A stretch of 19,478 bases of DNA. Source: Pseudomonadota bacterium. Its GTDB lineage: Bacteria; Pseudomonadota; Gammaproteobacteria; Steroidobacterales; Steroidobacteraceae. The notes below the pieces were generated by a model. It saw only the letters and a list, made by a program, of their open reading frames with translations. It made no database searches and had not been told where the DNA came from. Every line of letters begins with the position of its first letter. Positions within the stretch are counted from its first letter, which is position 1. The position numbers and the translations under genes are program-made. Positions 1 to 7,353 of this stretch are shown one piece after another. Location: contig QGVD01000072.1 in assembly GCA_003242685.1 (NCBI GenBank), positions 1 through 19,478 of the forward strand, read 5' to 3'.

Positions 1-1217
1 GGATTACGCTGCGCGCGCTCTTCGGTCACCTTACGCAGGTTCGCCTGATACACGCCCTTCGCGGCCGTCAGCGGCACGCGATCCTGCGGCCGCCGCGGAC
101 CGGCGAGACTCGGCTCGACGGTGGAAAGATCGAGCTCGAGAACGTCGGTGTACTGAGCGGCGGGCACTCCGGCATGACGCCAGAGGCCCTGCGCCTTCGC
201 GTAGGTTTCGACGAGCTCGATGTGCTCGCGCGGACGGCCCGTGAGCTCGAGGTAACGCAGCGTCTCTTCGTCGATCGGGAAGATGCCGCAGGTGCTGCCG
301 TACTCCGGCGCCATGTTGGCGATCGTCGCGCGATCCGCGAGCGGCAGGCCCGCGAGGCCGTCGCCGAAGAACTCGACGAACTTGTCGACCACGCCCTTCT
401 TGCGGAGCATCTCGGTGACGGTGAGGACGAGGTCGGTGGCGGTGGCTCCGGGACGCAGACTTCCCGTGAGCTTCACGCCGATCACCTGCGGAATGAGCAT
501 CGTGATCGGCTGACCGAGCATCGCGGCCTCCGCCTCGATGCCGCCGACGCCCCAGCCGAGCACGCCGAGACCGTTGATCATCGTCGTGTGCGAGTCCGTG
601 CCGACGAGCGTGTCAGGGTAGGCCCGCGGCCGGCCGCTGCTCCGGTCGTCGAACACCACGCGTCCGAGGTATTCGAGGTTCACCTGGTGCACGATGCCCG
701 TGCTCGGCGGAACGACCTGGAAGTTGCGGAAGGCGCTCTGGCCCCACCGCAGGAACGAATAGCGCTCGGAGTTGCGGGCGAACTCGATGGCGGTGTTGGC
801 AGCCGCGGCGTCCGGAGTGCCGTAGCGGTCAACCTGCACCGAGTGATCGATGACGAGCTCCACCGGCGCGAGCGGATTGACGCGCTCGGGATCTCCGCCG
901 AGCTTCACGACGGCCTCGCGCATCGCGGCGAGATCCACCACGCAGGGCACGCCGGTGAAGTCCTGCAGGATCACGCGTGCAGGCGTGAACGCGATCTCGT
1001 GCGACGGCTGCGCCTGCGGATCCCACTCGAGGAGGGCTTCGATGTCGGCACGCGTGACGTTCACGCCGTCTTCGTGGCGCAGGAGGTTCTCGAGGAGGAT
1101 CCTGAGCGAGTACGGCAGACGATCGACCTTCTCGCGGGGCAGAGCGGCGAGGCTCCAGTACTCGTACGAGCGATCGCCCACCTGCAGCGTCGAACGCGCC
1201 TTGAAGCTGTCCGTCAT
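1..1217 (-). CDS. acnA: Aconitate hydratase, N-terminal part (runs off left edge)
   Basis: Aconitase of the AcnA/IRP1 type, the cytoplasmic [4Fe-4S] enzyme that interconverts citrate and isocitrate in the TCA cycle. About 405 codons are present, a little under half of the usual ~890. The protein begins MTDSFKARSTLQVGDRSYEY, typical of AcnA. It carries the conserved segment DTLVGTDSHTTMINGLGVLG around residues 200-220, and GGIEAEAAMLGQP follows. The cluster-binding cysteines would lie in the missing C-terminal part. The ATG at 1217 is preceded by GGGAGG at a spacing of about 5-6 bases, which fixes the start. The gene is co-directional with mnmA, 72 bases upstream. That gap holds a promoter-like sequence and a terminator-like hairpin, so acnA may be controlled separately. 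Identity is very secure; E. coli-like AcnB is excluded by the domain order. Confidence 0.96.
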   Translation of the reverse strand, partial: MTDSFKARSTLQVGDRSYEYWSLAALPREKVDRLPYSLRILLENLLRHEDGVNVTRADIEALLEWDPQAQPSHEIAFTPARVILQDFTGVPCVVDLAAMREAVVKLGGDPERVNPLAPVELVIDHSVQVDRYGTPDAAAANTAIEFARNSERYSFLRWGQSAFRNFQVVPPSTGIVHQVNLEYLGRVVFDDRSSGRPRAYPDTLVGTDSHTTMINGLGVLGWGVGGIEAEAAMLGQPITMLIPQVIGVKLTGSLRPGATATDLVLTVTEMLRKKGVVDKFVEFFGDGLAGLPLADRATIANMAPEYGSTCGIFPIDEETLRYLELTGRPREHIELVETYAKAQGLWRHAGVPAAQYTDVLELDLSTVEPSLAGPRRPQDRVPLTAAKGVYQANLRKVTEERAQRN

Positions 1218-1229
1218 CGGTCCTCCCGG

Positions 1230-1260
1230 AAAAAATGCGCGCGGCGCGACGCGGCCGCGC
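1230..1260 (-). terminator. Intrinsic terminator-like hairpin between mnmA and acnA
   Basis: Read on the minus strand, a 7-bp GC-only stem (arms at 1260-1254 and 1245-1239, GCGCGGC / GCCGCGC) with an 8-base loop is followed after three bases by six T residues (1235-1230). That is the shape of a Rho-independent terminator for mnmA. Its T-run ends only about four bases before the acnA Shine-Dalgarno sequence, so a promoter would hardly fit downstream of it. Any transcript reaching acnA must therefore pass through this element. It could act as an attenuator in the acnA leader; that role is inference. Confidence 0.6.
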
Positions 1261-1288
1261 TGGAAAGTGCGTGCAAAAAGAGCAGCGA

Positions 1289-1317
1289 ATTATATCGGCC
1301 CGGCACTGCCGCTCCAA
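1289..1317 (-). promoter_or_regulatory. Candidate sigma70 promoter for acnA, overlapping the mnmA stop codon
   Basis: On the minus strand TTGGAG (1317-1312) and a perfect TATAAT (1294-1289) are separated by exactly 17 bases. The TAA stop of mnmA lies inside the -10 box. Transcription would begin near 1282 and give a leader of about 65 bases before acnA. The -35 box matches the consensus at only three of six positions, so the call rests on the -10 box, the spacing and the position. Confidence 0.5.
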
Positions 1318-2450
1318 CGCGCAGGCCTCACGGTATCGACACGATCGCGCGGTGCCTGCGTGCGTTCGACCGCCTCGATCACGCCGCCGCCGACGCACCG
1401 CTCGCCGACATAGACGACCGCGTACTGCCCCGGCGTCACGGCGCGCTGCGGCTCGTCGAACGTGATGCGCGCCGTGCCGTCGGCGCGGGGTTCGAGCTCG
1501 GCCGGCTGATCCGCCTGCCGGTAGCGCACCTTTACCGTGCAGCGCAGCCGCTCCGCCGGCGGCTCCATGAGCCAGTGCATCGGACCGGTTTCGAGCGCGC
1601 TCGAGAAGAGCAGCGGATGATCGTGTCCCTGCACGACGATGAGCGCGTTGCGCCGGGCATCCTTCGCGGCCACGTACCACGGTCGCTCGTCGTGCCCGCG
1701 CCGGCCGCCGATCGCGAGCCCGGCGCGCTGACCGAGCGTGTAGAACGGCAGTCCCCGATGCGTGCCGACCTTCTCGCCTTCGGGCGTCTCGATCGGGCCG
1801 GGCGCCTCGTTCACGTAGCGGGCGAGAAACTCGCGGAACGGCCGCTCGCCGATGAAGCAGATGCCCGTGCTGTCGGGCTTGTCGAAGACCGGGAGACCCG
1901 CACGCCGCGCGCGCTCGCGCACCTCTGACTTCTCGAGCTCACCGATCGGCATCAGGGTCCGTGCGAGCTCGGAGCGCTCGATCGCGTGCAGGAAGTAGGA
2001 CTGGTCCTTGGCGGCATCCCGGGCCTTGTGGAGCTCCGGACCCGAAGGACCCTCGACGACTCGCGCGTAGTGACCCGTGGCGAACCACCGGCCGCCCAGG
2101 CGCTCGACGTGACGGAGCGCGACGCCGAACTTGATCTCGCGGTTGCAGAGGACGTCGGGATTCGGCGTGCGGCCGGCCCGGTATTCGCGCAGGAAGTGCT
2201 CGAACACGCGCTCACGGTACTGCGCCTCGAAGCTCGCCCGATGCAGCGGGATGCCGAGCTCGCGCGCCACGGCGCGGGCGTCCTGGAAGTCCTGAGCAGC
2301 CGTGCAGTAGGCGTCGTCGTCCTCTTCCCAGTTGCTCATGAAGAGGCCGTGGACCTCGTAGCCGCGCTCCTTGAGGAGCAACGCGGCGACGGCGGAGTCG
2401 ACCCCGCCGGAAAGTCCCACGATGACACGGCCGTGCGCTGAAGTGCTCAT
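1290..2450 (-). CDS. mnmA: tRNA-specific 2-thiouridylase MnmA
   Basis: MnmA thiolates U34 in the wobble position of tRNA-Lys, -Glu and -Gln, using ATP and persulfide sulfur from a Tus-type relay. The 386-residue protein has the PP-loop SGGVDS at residues 14-19. The catalytic cysteine is C102 in LCNREIKFG, and the persulfide cysteine is C198 in DSTGICFIGERPF; E. coli MnmA uses an equivalent pair. The tRNA-binding middle region and C-terminal beta-barrel follow. The protein is somewhat longer than E. coli MnmA because of an Arg/Pro-rich tail of about 25 residues after GGGVIEAVE. That tail overlaps the putative acnA promoter. It lies 57 bases downstream of nudJ, as in many gammaproteobacteria. 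All key residues are intact. Confidence 0.97.
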   Translation of the reverse strand: MSTSAHGRVIVGLSGGVDSAVAALLLKERGYEVHGLFMSNWEEDDDAYCTAAQDFQDARAVARELGIPLHRASFEAQYRERVFEHFLREYRAGRTPNPDVLCNREIKFGVALRHVERLGGRWFATGHYARVVEGPSGPELHKARDAAKDQSYFLHAIERSELARTLMPIGELEKSEVRERARRAGLPVFDKPDSTGICFIGERPFREFLARYVNEAPGPIETPEGEKVGTHRGLPFYTLGQRAGLAIGGRRGHDERPWYVAAKDARRNALIVVQGHDHPLLFSSALETGPMHWLMEPPAERLRCTVKVRYRQADQPAELEPRADGTARITFDEPQRAVTPGQYAVVYVGERCVGGGVIEAVERTQAPRDRVDTVRPARWSGSAGPI

Positions 2451-2507
2451 GACGCGAATTGTACGCCCCGGGCTCCACCGGGCGCCGGAGACGGGGTTAC
2501 GCGCGGG

Positions 2508-2990
2508 TCAGGAGGCGACGCCGATCTCGCGGGCGGCAACTGCCGGTGCGACACCCGCAACGGCTTCGAGCGGCAGGCGTCGTCCGCTCAGATAGTCGTC
2601 GATACACCGCAGGACGAGCGGGCTGCGAAGCTGCGGCTCGCGCTCGAGGATCTCGGTGCGCGTGAGCCACCGCGGACCCAGGATGCCGCGGTCGAGCGGC
2701 TGCCGCGGATCGTGATCGGTGACCGCGCCGACGAACGCGAAGCGCAGCGTCGAGCGGCCGGAGACGGGATTGCGCCAGGAGTAGACGCCGAGCAGCGCCT
2801 GCGGAACGAAGCGCCATGCGGTCTCTTCACGCGTCTCACGCACGACCGCCTCGAGGAGCGTTTCGTTCTCCTCGACGTGGCCCGCCGGCTGATTGAACAC
2901 CACGCGCCGGCGGATGCGCTCCTCGACGAGGAGGAACCGCCCCTCGTGCTCGACGATCGCGGCGACGGTGACTTCCGGCTTCCAGGGCAT
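2508..2990 (-). CDS. nudJ: NudJ-type Nudix phosphohydrolase
   Basis: Small Nudix hydrolase of the NudJ/YmfB type. In E. coli this enzyme hydrolyses nucleoside tri- and diphosphates and the HMP and thiamine pyrophosphates. The 160-residue reading from the ATG at 2990 begins MPWKPEVTVAAIVEHEGRFL, collinear with the E. coli N-terminus. The Nudix box spans residues 37-59 (G37, E43, R51-E52, E55-E56), with Ala58 where the consensus has Gly. The C-terminal SGRRLPLEAV matches the conserved NudJ end. A GTG at 3011 would add seven residues not found in the family, so I prefer 2990. No clear Shine-Dalgarno precedes it. A TATAAT lies at 3003-2998 but lacks a -35 box. It is flanked by mnmA and the DUF7931-like gene on the same strand. 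Confidence 0.92.
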   Translation of the reverse strand: MPWKPEVTVAAIVEHEGRFLLVEERIRRRVVFNQPAGHVEENETLLEAVVRETREETAWRFVPQALLGVYSWRNPVSGRSTLRFAFVGAVTDHDPRQPLDRGILGPRWLTRTEILEREPQLRSPLVLRCIDDYLSGRRLPLEAVAGVAPAVAAREIGVAS

Positions 2991-3048
2991 GATCCGGATT
3001 ATAGGTTGCACACCCCGCCGGCGCCGGAATGTGGCGGCGGCGCGAGGT

Positions 3049-3759
3049 TCAGCCGCGGCGGGCGATGCGCAGCCCCATGTCGGGCGCGCTCGCGTTCCAG
3101 ACGGCGTCGAACTCGCTCAGGTACCGCCGCGCGACGGGCGGGTTGTTGAGATGCGCGATGCCGTCCCACGTGTCCGGACGCATGCGGTAGACGATCGCAC
3201 GGTCGTCCGCGATGAGAAAGGCCGACGCGCGCTGCTTCGTCGGTACTCCGACGTAGCGGATGTCGATGCAGCTCGACAGGCGCCGGCCCATGGCGACGAA
3301 GCGGTTGCTGTCGCGCATCACGCGCTGCGGCTCGACGAGCAGCACACGCACCTTCGAGAAGCTGCGCGCGAGCACGAAGTGCTTGATCGTCTCGAGGAAC
3401 GGCGTCTGGTCGTAGAGATCGGGCTCGAGATCCGGCGTGTAGATCGAGATGAGCCTCTGAGCGGATGCAGCCGCTGCGTTGACCGCAGCGCGGGCCTCTT
3501 CGAGCGTCGTGATGACGGTGAGATCCTCGGACAGCTTGGGCGGGGTGACGACCGTCACGCCATCGAGAACGGGCGGGGGCTCGGGCGCGTAGCGCGCGTT
3601 CGCGAGCTGCGCCAGTTCGCTGGCCTGATCCTTTTCCCCGGAGCTGTTCACGTTCGGCGTTCCGCCGTGCGCCTGCATCTGCGCAGGCGCGTCGATGATA
3701 AGAAGGCCGTCCGCAGCCGGCTTGCCGACCCGTTCACGTTTCGGGCTGCGTTCTGTCAC
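3049..3759 (-). CDS. DUF7931-like (phospholipase D-fold-like) protein of unknown function
   Basis: Uncharacterised protein of up to 236 residues. Residues 1-65 look disordered (charged, then Gly/Pro-rich). Residues ~80-235 form a compact domain resembling the family I know as DUF7931, a PLD-like backbone sometimes fused to GNAT acetyltransferases in pseudomonads. Recognisable stretches are LISIYTPDLEPDLYDQTPF (about 103-121) and KVRVLLVEPQRVMRDSNRF (about 135-153). No HxK motif of active phospholipase D is visible, so catalysis by that route is unlikely. The start is uncertain: GTG 3759 has no evident ribosome-binding site, and ATG 3678 or GTG 3651 are alternatives that keep the whole domain. 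It sits 49 bases after purB and 58 bases before nudJ, suggesting co-transcription. Family assignment is from memory of sequence style; the function is unknown. Confidence 0.75.
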   Translation of the reverse strand: MTERSPKRERVGKPAADGLLIIDAPAQMQAHGGTPNVNSSGEKDQASELAQLANARYAPEPPPVLDGVTVVTPPKLSEDLTVITTLEEARAAVNAAAASAQRLISIYTPDLEPDLYDQTPFLETIKHFVLARSFSKVRVLLVEPQRVMRDSNRFVAMGRRLSSCIDIRYVGVPTKQRASAFLIADDRAIVYRMRPDTWDGIAHLNNPPVARRYLSEFDAVWNASAPDMGLRIARRG

Positions 3760-3808
3760 GTCGCAGAGCGAATTCGCGAAACAGTTCGCAGTCCGACCGG
3801 GTAACGGT

Positions 3809-5173
3809 TCACGCTTCGAGCGCCAGACGGGCCGCGAGCCCGATGTAATCGCGAGGCGTGAGCGCCTTGAGCCGGGCCCGTTCTCCGGGCGGCAGCGGGA
3901 GCCCGTCGATGAACGCGGCGAGCGTTGCGGCGTCGATCGCGCGTCCCCGGGTGAATTCCTTGAGCCGCTCGTATCCGCCCGGAACGCCCGCGGCGCGCAG
4001 CACCGTCTGCACGGCTTCGCCCAGCACCTCCCACGCCTGGTCGAGATCCGCAGCGAGACGCTCCCGGTCCGCTGCGACCTTGCCGAGACCTCGAGCGAGT
4101 GAGCGCCAGGCGATGAGCGAGTGTCCGAGCGCGACGCCGAGATTGCGCTGGACCGTGGAGTCGGTGAGATCGCGCTGCCAGCGCGAGATCGGGAGCTTCT
4201 CGGAGAAGTGCCGCAGCAGAGCGTTCGCGATGCCGAGATTGCCTTCCGCGTTCTCGAAATCGATGGGATTCACCTTGTGCGGCATGGTCGAGGAGCCGAC
4301 CTCCGCCTCGTTCACCCGCTGGCGCAGATAACCGAGCGAGATGTAACCCCAGAAGTCGCGGCAGAGATCGATGAGCACGACATTGAGTGCCGCGAGGGCA
4401 TCGCAGTACTCGCCGATCCAGTCGTGAGGCTCGATCTGCGTGGTGTAGGCGTTCCACGAGAGCCCCTGCGACTCGACGAACTTCCGCGCCACCTGCGGCC
4501 AGTCGACGTCGGGCAGCGCCGCGACGTGAGCATTGAAATTGCCGACCGCGCCGTTCCACTTGCCGAGAATCTCGACACGCGTCCAGCGGTGGCGCGCGCG
4601 CCGCAGGCGTGCGGCGAAGTTCGCGATCTCCTTGCCGAGCGTCGTCGGGCTCGCCGGCTGACCGTGCGTGCGCGAGAGCATCGCCGCGTCCGCATAGCGG
4701 TGCGCGAGCCCGCCGAGCTCACGGGCGAGCTCACCGAGCGTCGCGTCGAGCACGCCGCGGGCCTTCGCGAGCAGCCGCGCGTAGCTCAGATTGTTGATGT
4801 CCTCGGACGTGCAGCCGAAGTGGACGAGCTCGAGCGTGGGCGCCTGGGCGCCCGCCGCCGAGAGCTGCTCGCGCACGTAGTACTCGACGGCCTTCACGTC
4901 GTGGTTGATGCGCGCCTCGATCGCTTTCACCGCGCCTGCCGCATCGGCTGGCGGCTCCTGGGCGAGCGCTTCCGCACGGGCCTGCACGGCAGGGGGAAGC
5001 GTGCTGCCCGGCAGCCGCGGGACCGCCGCCGCGAGGTGCAGGAGCCACAGGGCCTCCACGCGGATGCGTTCGCGGATCAGCCCGCCTTCCGATAGCAGGC
5101 TTCGCAGAGGCTCGGTCGCGGCGCGGTAGCGCCCGTCGACGGGTGAAAGAGAGTCCAGGGGATCTGAGGCCAT
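3809..5173 (-). CDS. purB: Adenylosuccinate lyase PurB
   Basis: Adenylosuccinate lyase releases fumarate twice in purine synthesis, from SAICAR and from adenylosuccinate. The 454-residue product matches the E. coli length (456) and starts MASDPLDSLSPVDGRYRAAT. Catalytic H170 lies in SRTHGQPASPTTLGKE, and the flexible signature loop GSSTMPHKVNPIDFENAEGN (293-312) contains the catalytic serine. It uses the ATG at 5173. The open frame continues far upstream of this codon, but only because the opposite strand encodes fumC. The Shine-Dalgarno is weak. It is the first gene of a minus-strand run (purB, DUF7931-like, nudJ, mnmA) and is divergent from fumC. Its by-product fumarate is the substrate of that neighbour, probably a coincidence. 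Confidence 0.97.
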   Translation of the reverse strand: MASDPLDSLSPVDGRYRAATEPLRSLLSEGGLIRERIRVEALWLLHLAAAVPRLPGSTLPPAVQARAEALAQEPPADAAGAVKAIEARINHDVKAVEYYVREQLSAAGAQAPTLELVHFGCTSEDINNLSYARLLAKARGVLDATLGELARELGGLAHRYADAAMLSRTHGQPASPTTLGKEIANFAARLRRARHRWTRVEILGKWNGAVGNFNAHVAALPDVDWPQVARKFVESQGLSWNAYTTQIEPHDWIGEYCDALAALNVVLIDLCRDFWGYISLGYLRQRVNEAEVGSSTMPHKVNPIDFENAEGNLGIANALLRHFSEKLPISRWQRDLTDSTVQRNLGVALGHSLIAWRSLARGLGKVAADRERLAADLDQAWEVLGEAVQTVLRAAGVPGGYERLKEFTRGRAIDAATLAAFIDGLPLPPGERARLKALTPRDYIGLAARLALEA

Positions 5174-5290
5174 GCGGTCCGACGAAGAAAACTGCGGAAT
5201 GTTAGGATTCGCATGATAGCGCACCAGCGCGTGCGGTCGCCCGGCCGGCACCGCGGCCACGGCCGCTCCACCTCGGAGTTCATCGAAGCC
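5174..5290. promoter_or_regulatory. Divergent purB / fumC intergenic region
   Basis: This 117-base gap separates the divergent starts of purB and fumC, so promoters for both are expected here. On the minus strand TAACAT (5204-5199) and TATCAT (5218-5213) are -10-like, but neither has a convincing -35 box. On the plus strand no good promoter stands out. GGAG at 5275-5278 lies 12 bases before fumC and is a marginal ribosome-binding site. The AT-richer patch at 5187-5219 is the likeliest promoter location. Confidence 0.4.
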
Positions 5291-6694
5291 ATGACGAAAG
5301 CCTTTCGCATCGAGCGCGACAGCATGGGCGAATTGCAGGTCCCGGCGGACGCGCTCTGGGGCGCGCAGACGCAGCGCGCCGTGCAGAACTTCCCCATCAG
5401 CGGGCGGCGCATGCCCCGCGCGTTCATCGGCGCGCTGGGACTGATCAAGCAGTCGGCTGCGGCGGCGAACGCGCAGCTCGGCCTGCTGGATGCCGACGTG
5501 GCGCGCGCGATCGAGGCGGCGGCCGCGGAAGTCGCAGCCGGTGAGCACGACGCGCAGTTCCCCATCGACGTGTTCCAGACCGGCTCGGGCACGAGCACCA
5601 ACATGAACGCGAACGAGGTCATCGCGCACCTCGCGAGCTCGCGTCTCGGGCGTCCGGTGCATCCCAACGATCACGTCAACATGGGCCAGAGCAGCAACGA
5701 CGTGATCCCGACCGCCATCCACGTGAGCGCCGCGCTCGCCGTGCGCCGCGAGCTCGTGCCGGCTCTCGAGCACGCGATCGGCGTGATCGCCGCCCGCGAG
5801 CGTGAGTTGAGCGGGGTCGTCACGACCGGCCGCACGCATCTCATGGATGCAATGCCCGTGACGCTGGCGCAGGAGCTCTCCGGATGGCGCACGCAGCTCG
5901 AGAACGGGCGCGACCGCCTCTCGAGCGTCGAGCCGCGTCTGCTCGCACTCGCGCAGGGCGGCACCGCGGTCGGTACCGGCATCAACGCGCATCCCGACTT
6001 CGGCCGCGTGTTCTGCGAGAAGCTGTCCGCGCTCACGGGCGTGCCGTTCCGGCCGAGCCGCAACTACTTCGAGTCGCTGAGCAGCCAGGACGCGGCGGTG
6101 GAGCTGTCGGGCCAGCTCAAGGTGATCGCCGTGAGCCTGATGAAGATCGCGAACGATCTGCGCTGGATGAACAGCGGACCGCTCGCGGGGCTCGGCGAGA
6201 TCTCCCTGCCGGCGCTCCAGCCTGGCAGCAGCATCATGCCCGGCAAGGTCAATCCGGTCATTCCCGAAGCCGCGGCGATGGTTGCCGCGCAGGTGATCGG
6301 CAACGATGCGACCATCACCGTCGCGGGACAGTCGGGCAATTTCCAGCTCAACGTGATGCTGCCCGTGATCGCTCTCAATCTGCTCGAGAGCGTGCAGATT
6401 CTCGCGAACGCAATCCGTGCGCTGGCCGACAAGGCGATCGCCGGGTTCAAGGTCAACGAGGCGCGCCTCGCAGAAGCGCTCGACCGCAACCCCATCCTCG
6501 TGACTGCGCTCAATCCGGTCATCGGTTACGAGAAGGGCGCCGCGATCGCGAAGAAGGCGTACGCGGAAGGCAGACCGATCCGCGAGATGGCCGAGAAGAT
6601 GACCAACCTGCCGCGCGAGGAGCTCGAGCGGCTGCTCGATCCCCTGGAGCTCACGCGCGGCGGCATCAAGGGCGGCACCAGCGCGGGCGGCTGA
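5291..6694 (+). CDS. fumC: Class II fumarate hydratase FumC
   Basis: Iron-independent, oxygen-stable fumarase of the aspartase/fumarase superfamily; it hydrates fumarate to L-malate in the TCA cycle. The 467-residue length equals that of E. coli FumC. Substrate-site motifs are all present: TGSGTSTNMN (97-106), the B-site region around HPNDHVNMGQSSND (124-137), the catalytic His in TGRTHLMDA (H183) and the mobile loop GSSIMPGKVNPV (312-323). The start ATG at 5291 yields the family N-terminus MTKAFRIERDSMGELQVP; in-frame codons further upstream would add unrelated sequence. The Shine-Dalgarno (GGAG, 12 bases away) is poor. The downstream Nudix gene begins two bases after the stop codon, so the genes are very probably co-transcribed. 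Aspartase is a less likely alternative given the overall match. Confidence 0.97.
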   Translation: MTKAFRIERDSMGELQVPADALWGAQTQRAVQNFPISGRRMPRAFIGALGLIKQSAAAANAQLGLLDADVARAIEAAAAEVAAGEHDAQFPIDVFQTGSGTSTNMNANEVIAHLASSRLGRPVHPNDHVNMGQSSNDVIPTAIHVSAALAVRRELVPALEHAIGVIAARERELSGVVTTGRTHLMDAMPVTLAQELSGWRTQLENGRDRLSSVEPRLLALAQGGTAVGTGINAHPDFGRVFCEKLSALTGVPFRPSRNYFESLSSQDAAVELSGQLKVIAVSLMKIANDLRWMNSGPLAGLGEISLPALQPGSSIMPGKVNPVIPEAAAMVAAQVIGNDATITVAGQSGNFQLNVMLPVIALNLLESVQILANAIRALADKAIAGFKVNEARLAEALDRNPILVTALNPVIGYEKGAAIAKKAYAEGRPIREMAEKMTNLPREELERLLDPLELTRGGIKGGTSAGG

Positions 6695-6696
6695 GG

Positions 6697-7353
6697 GTGG
6701 CGCGCCGGACGGACATCGACTGGCGCGCTTGCATCCGCCATCGTCTCGCCGGGACGGCGCCGCGACACGAGCGCGAGGCGTGGCTGATTCCCGGACTGAC
6801 GGCCGAGCAGACGCGCCCGCTGCTCGAGCTGCTGCCGAGTGATCCGGCACCGGCCGCGGTGCTCGTTCCGCTCGTCGAGCGCGACGAGGGCCTCACCGTG
6901 CTGCTCACGCAGCGGGCGACACAGCTCAAGAATCACGCCGGGCAGATCAGCTTCCCCGGCGGGCGCATCGAGCCGCACGACGGCGGACCGGTCGGCGCGG
7001 CGCTCCGCGAGGCGCGCGAGGAGATCGGCCTCGAGGCGCATTTCGTGGAGGTCGCCGGGTTCCTGCCGGATCACGTGGTCACGAGCGGTTTTCGTGTCAC
7101 ACCGGTCGTCGGATTCGTGCGCCCGGGTTTCGAGCTCAGGCTCAATGCGCGCGAAGTGGACGACATCTTCGAAGTGCCGCTCGATTTCATCTTCGAGCCC
7201 GCGAACCACCGCGTGAGACGCCGGCGCCTGCCGGGCAGCGACGTGGAGCTGGATCTCTACGACATTCCCTACGGCGAGCGGTACATCTGGGGCGCAACGG
7301 CCGGCATGCTGCTCACGCTGTACAGGACGTGCACGCAGGAGAGCGAGCGATGA
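6697..7353 (+). CDS. CoA pyrophosphatase-type Nudix hydrolase (NudL/UPF0035 family)
   Basis: A 218-residue Nudix hydrolase of the group that cleaves coenzyme A or acyl-CoA to phosphopantetheine derivatives and 3',5'-ADP. The CoA-hydrolase signature LLTQRATQLKNHAGQISFPGG spans about 69-89, interrupted here only by naming its parts: LLTQR at the start, HAGQ in the middle and FPGG at the end. It runs into a Nudix box with REAREEIGL (104-112). As in E. coli NudL, Asp (D95) takes the usual first Glu position, with one extra residue before R-E. The GTG at 6697 was chosen because it lies two bases after the fumC stop and leaves a family-typical length; the same frame is open upstream only inside fumC. 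The stop codon overlaps the mazG start. Family assignment is firm; the actual substrate is inferred. Confidence 0.88.
   Translation: MARRTDIDWRACIRHRLAGTAPRHEREAWLIPGLTAEQTRPLLELLPSDPAPAAVLVPLVERDEGLTVLLTQRATQLKNHAGQISFPGGRIEPHDGGPVGAALREAREEIGLEAHFVEVAGFLPDHVVTSGFRVTPVVGFVRPGFELRLNAREVDDIFEVPLDFIFEPANHRVRRRRLPGSDVELDLYDIPYGERYIWGATAGMLLTLYRTCTQESER

Noticed and set aside
1304..1309. CAGTGC on the minus strand near acnA, the loop sequence of animal iron-responsive elements.
   Set aside because: The flanking bases cannot pair to form the required stem, and it lies in the promoter spacer upstream of the predicted transcript start.
174..1928. 584-residue plus-strand open frame opposite acnA and mnmA.
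   Set aside because: Both minus-strand genes are certain; the plus-strand translation has no domain and spans two genes and their spacer.
2451..2507. GC-rich imperfect hairpin between nudJ and mnmA.
   Set aside because: The stem is about five base pairs with a bulge and no T-tract; the genes are probably co-transcribed.
2998..3003. TATAAT before nudJ as a full promoter.
   Set aside because: No -35-like sequence at any usual spacing (16-18 bases); kept only as part of the leaderless-gene observation.
5174..6850. Long minus-strand open frame extending upstream of purB across fumC and the Nudix gene.
   Set aside because: It is the mirror of fumC in GC-rich DNA; PurB homology begins exactly at the ATG at 5173 and the extension has an Arg/Ala/His-rich, domain-free composition.
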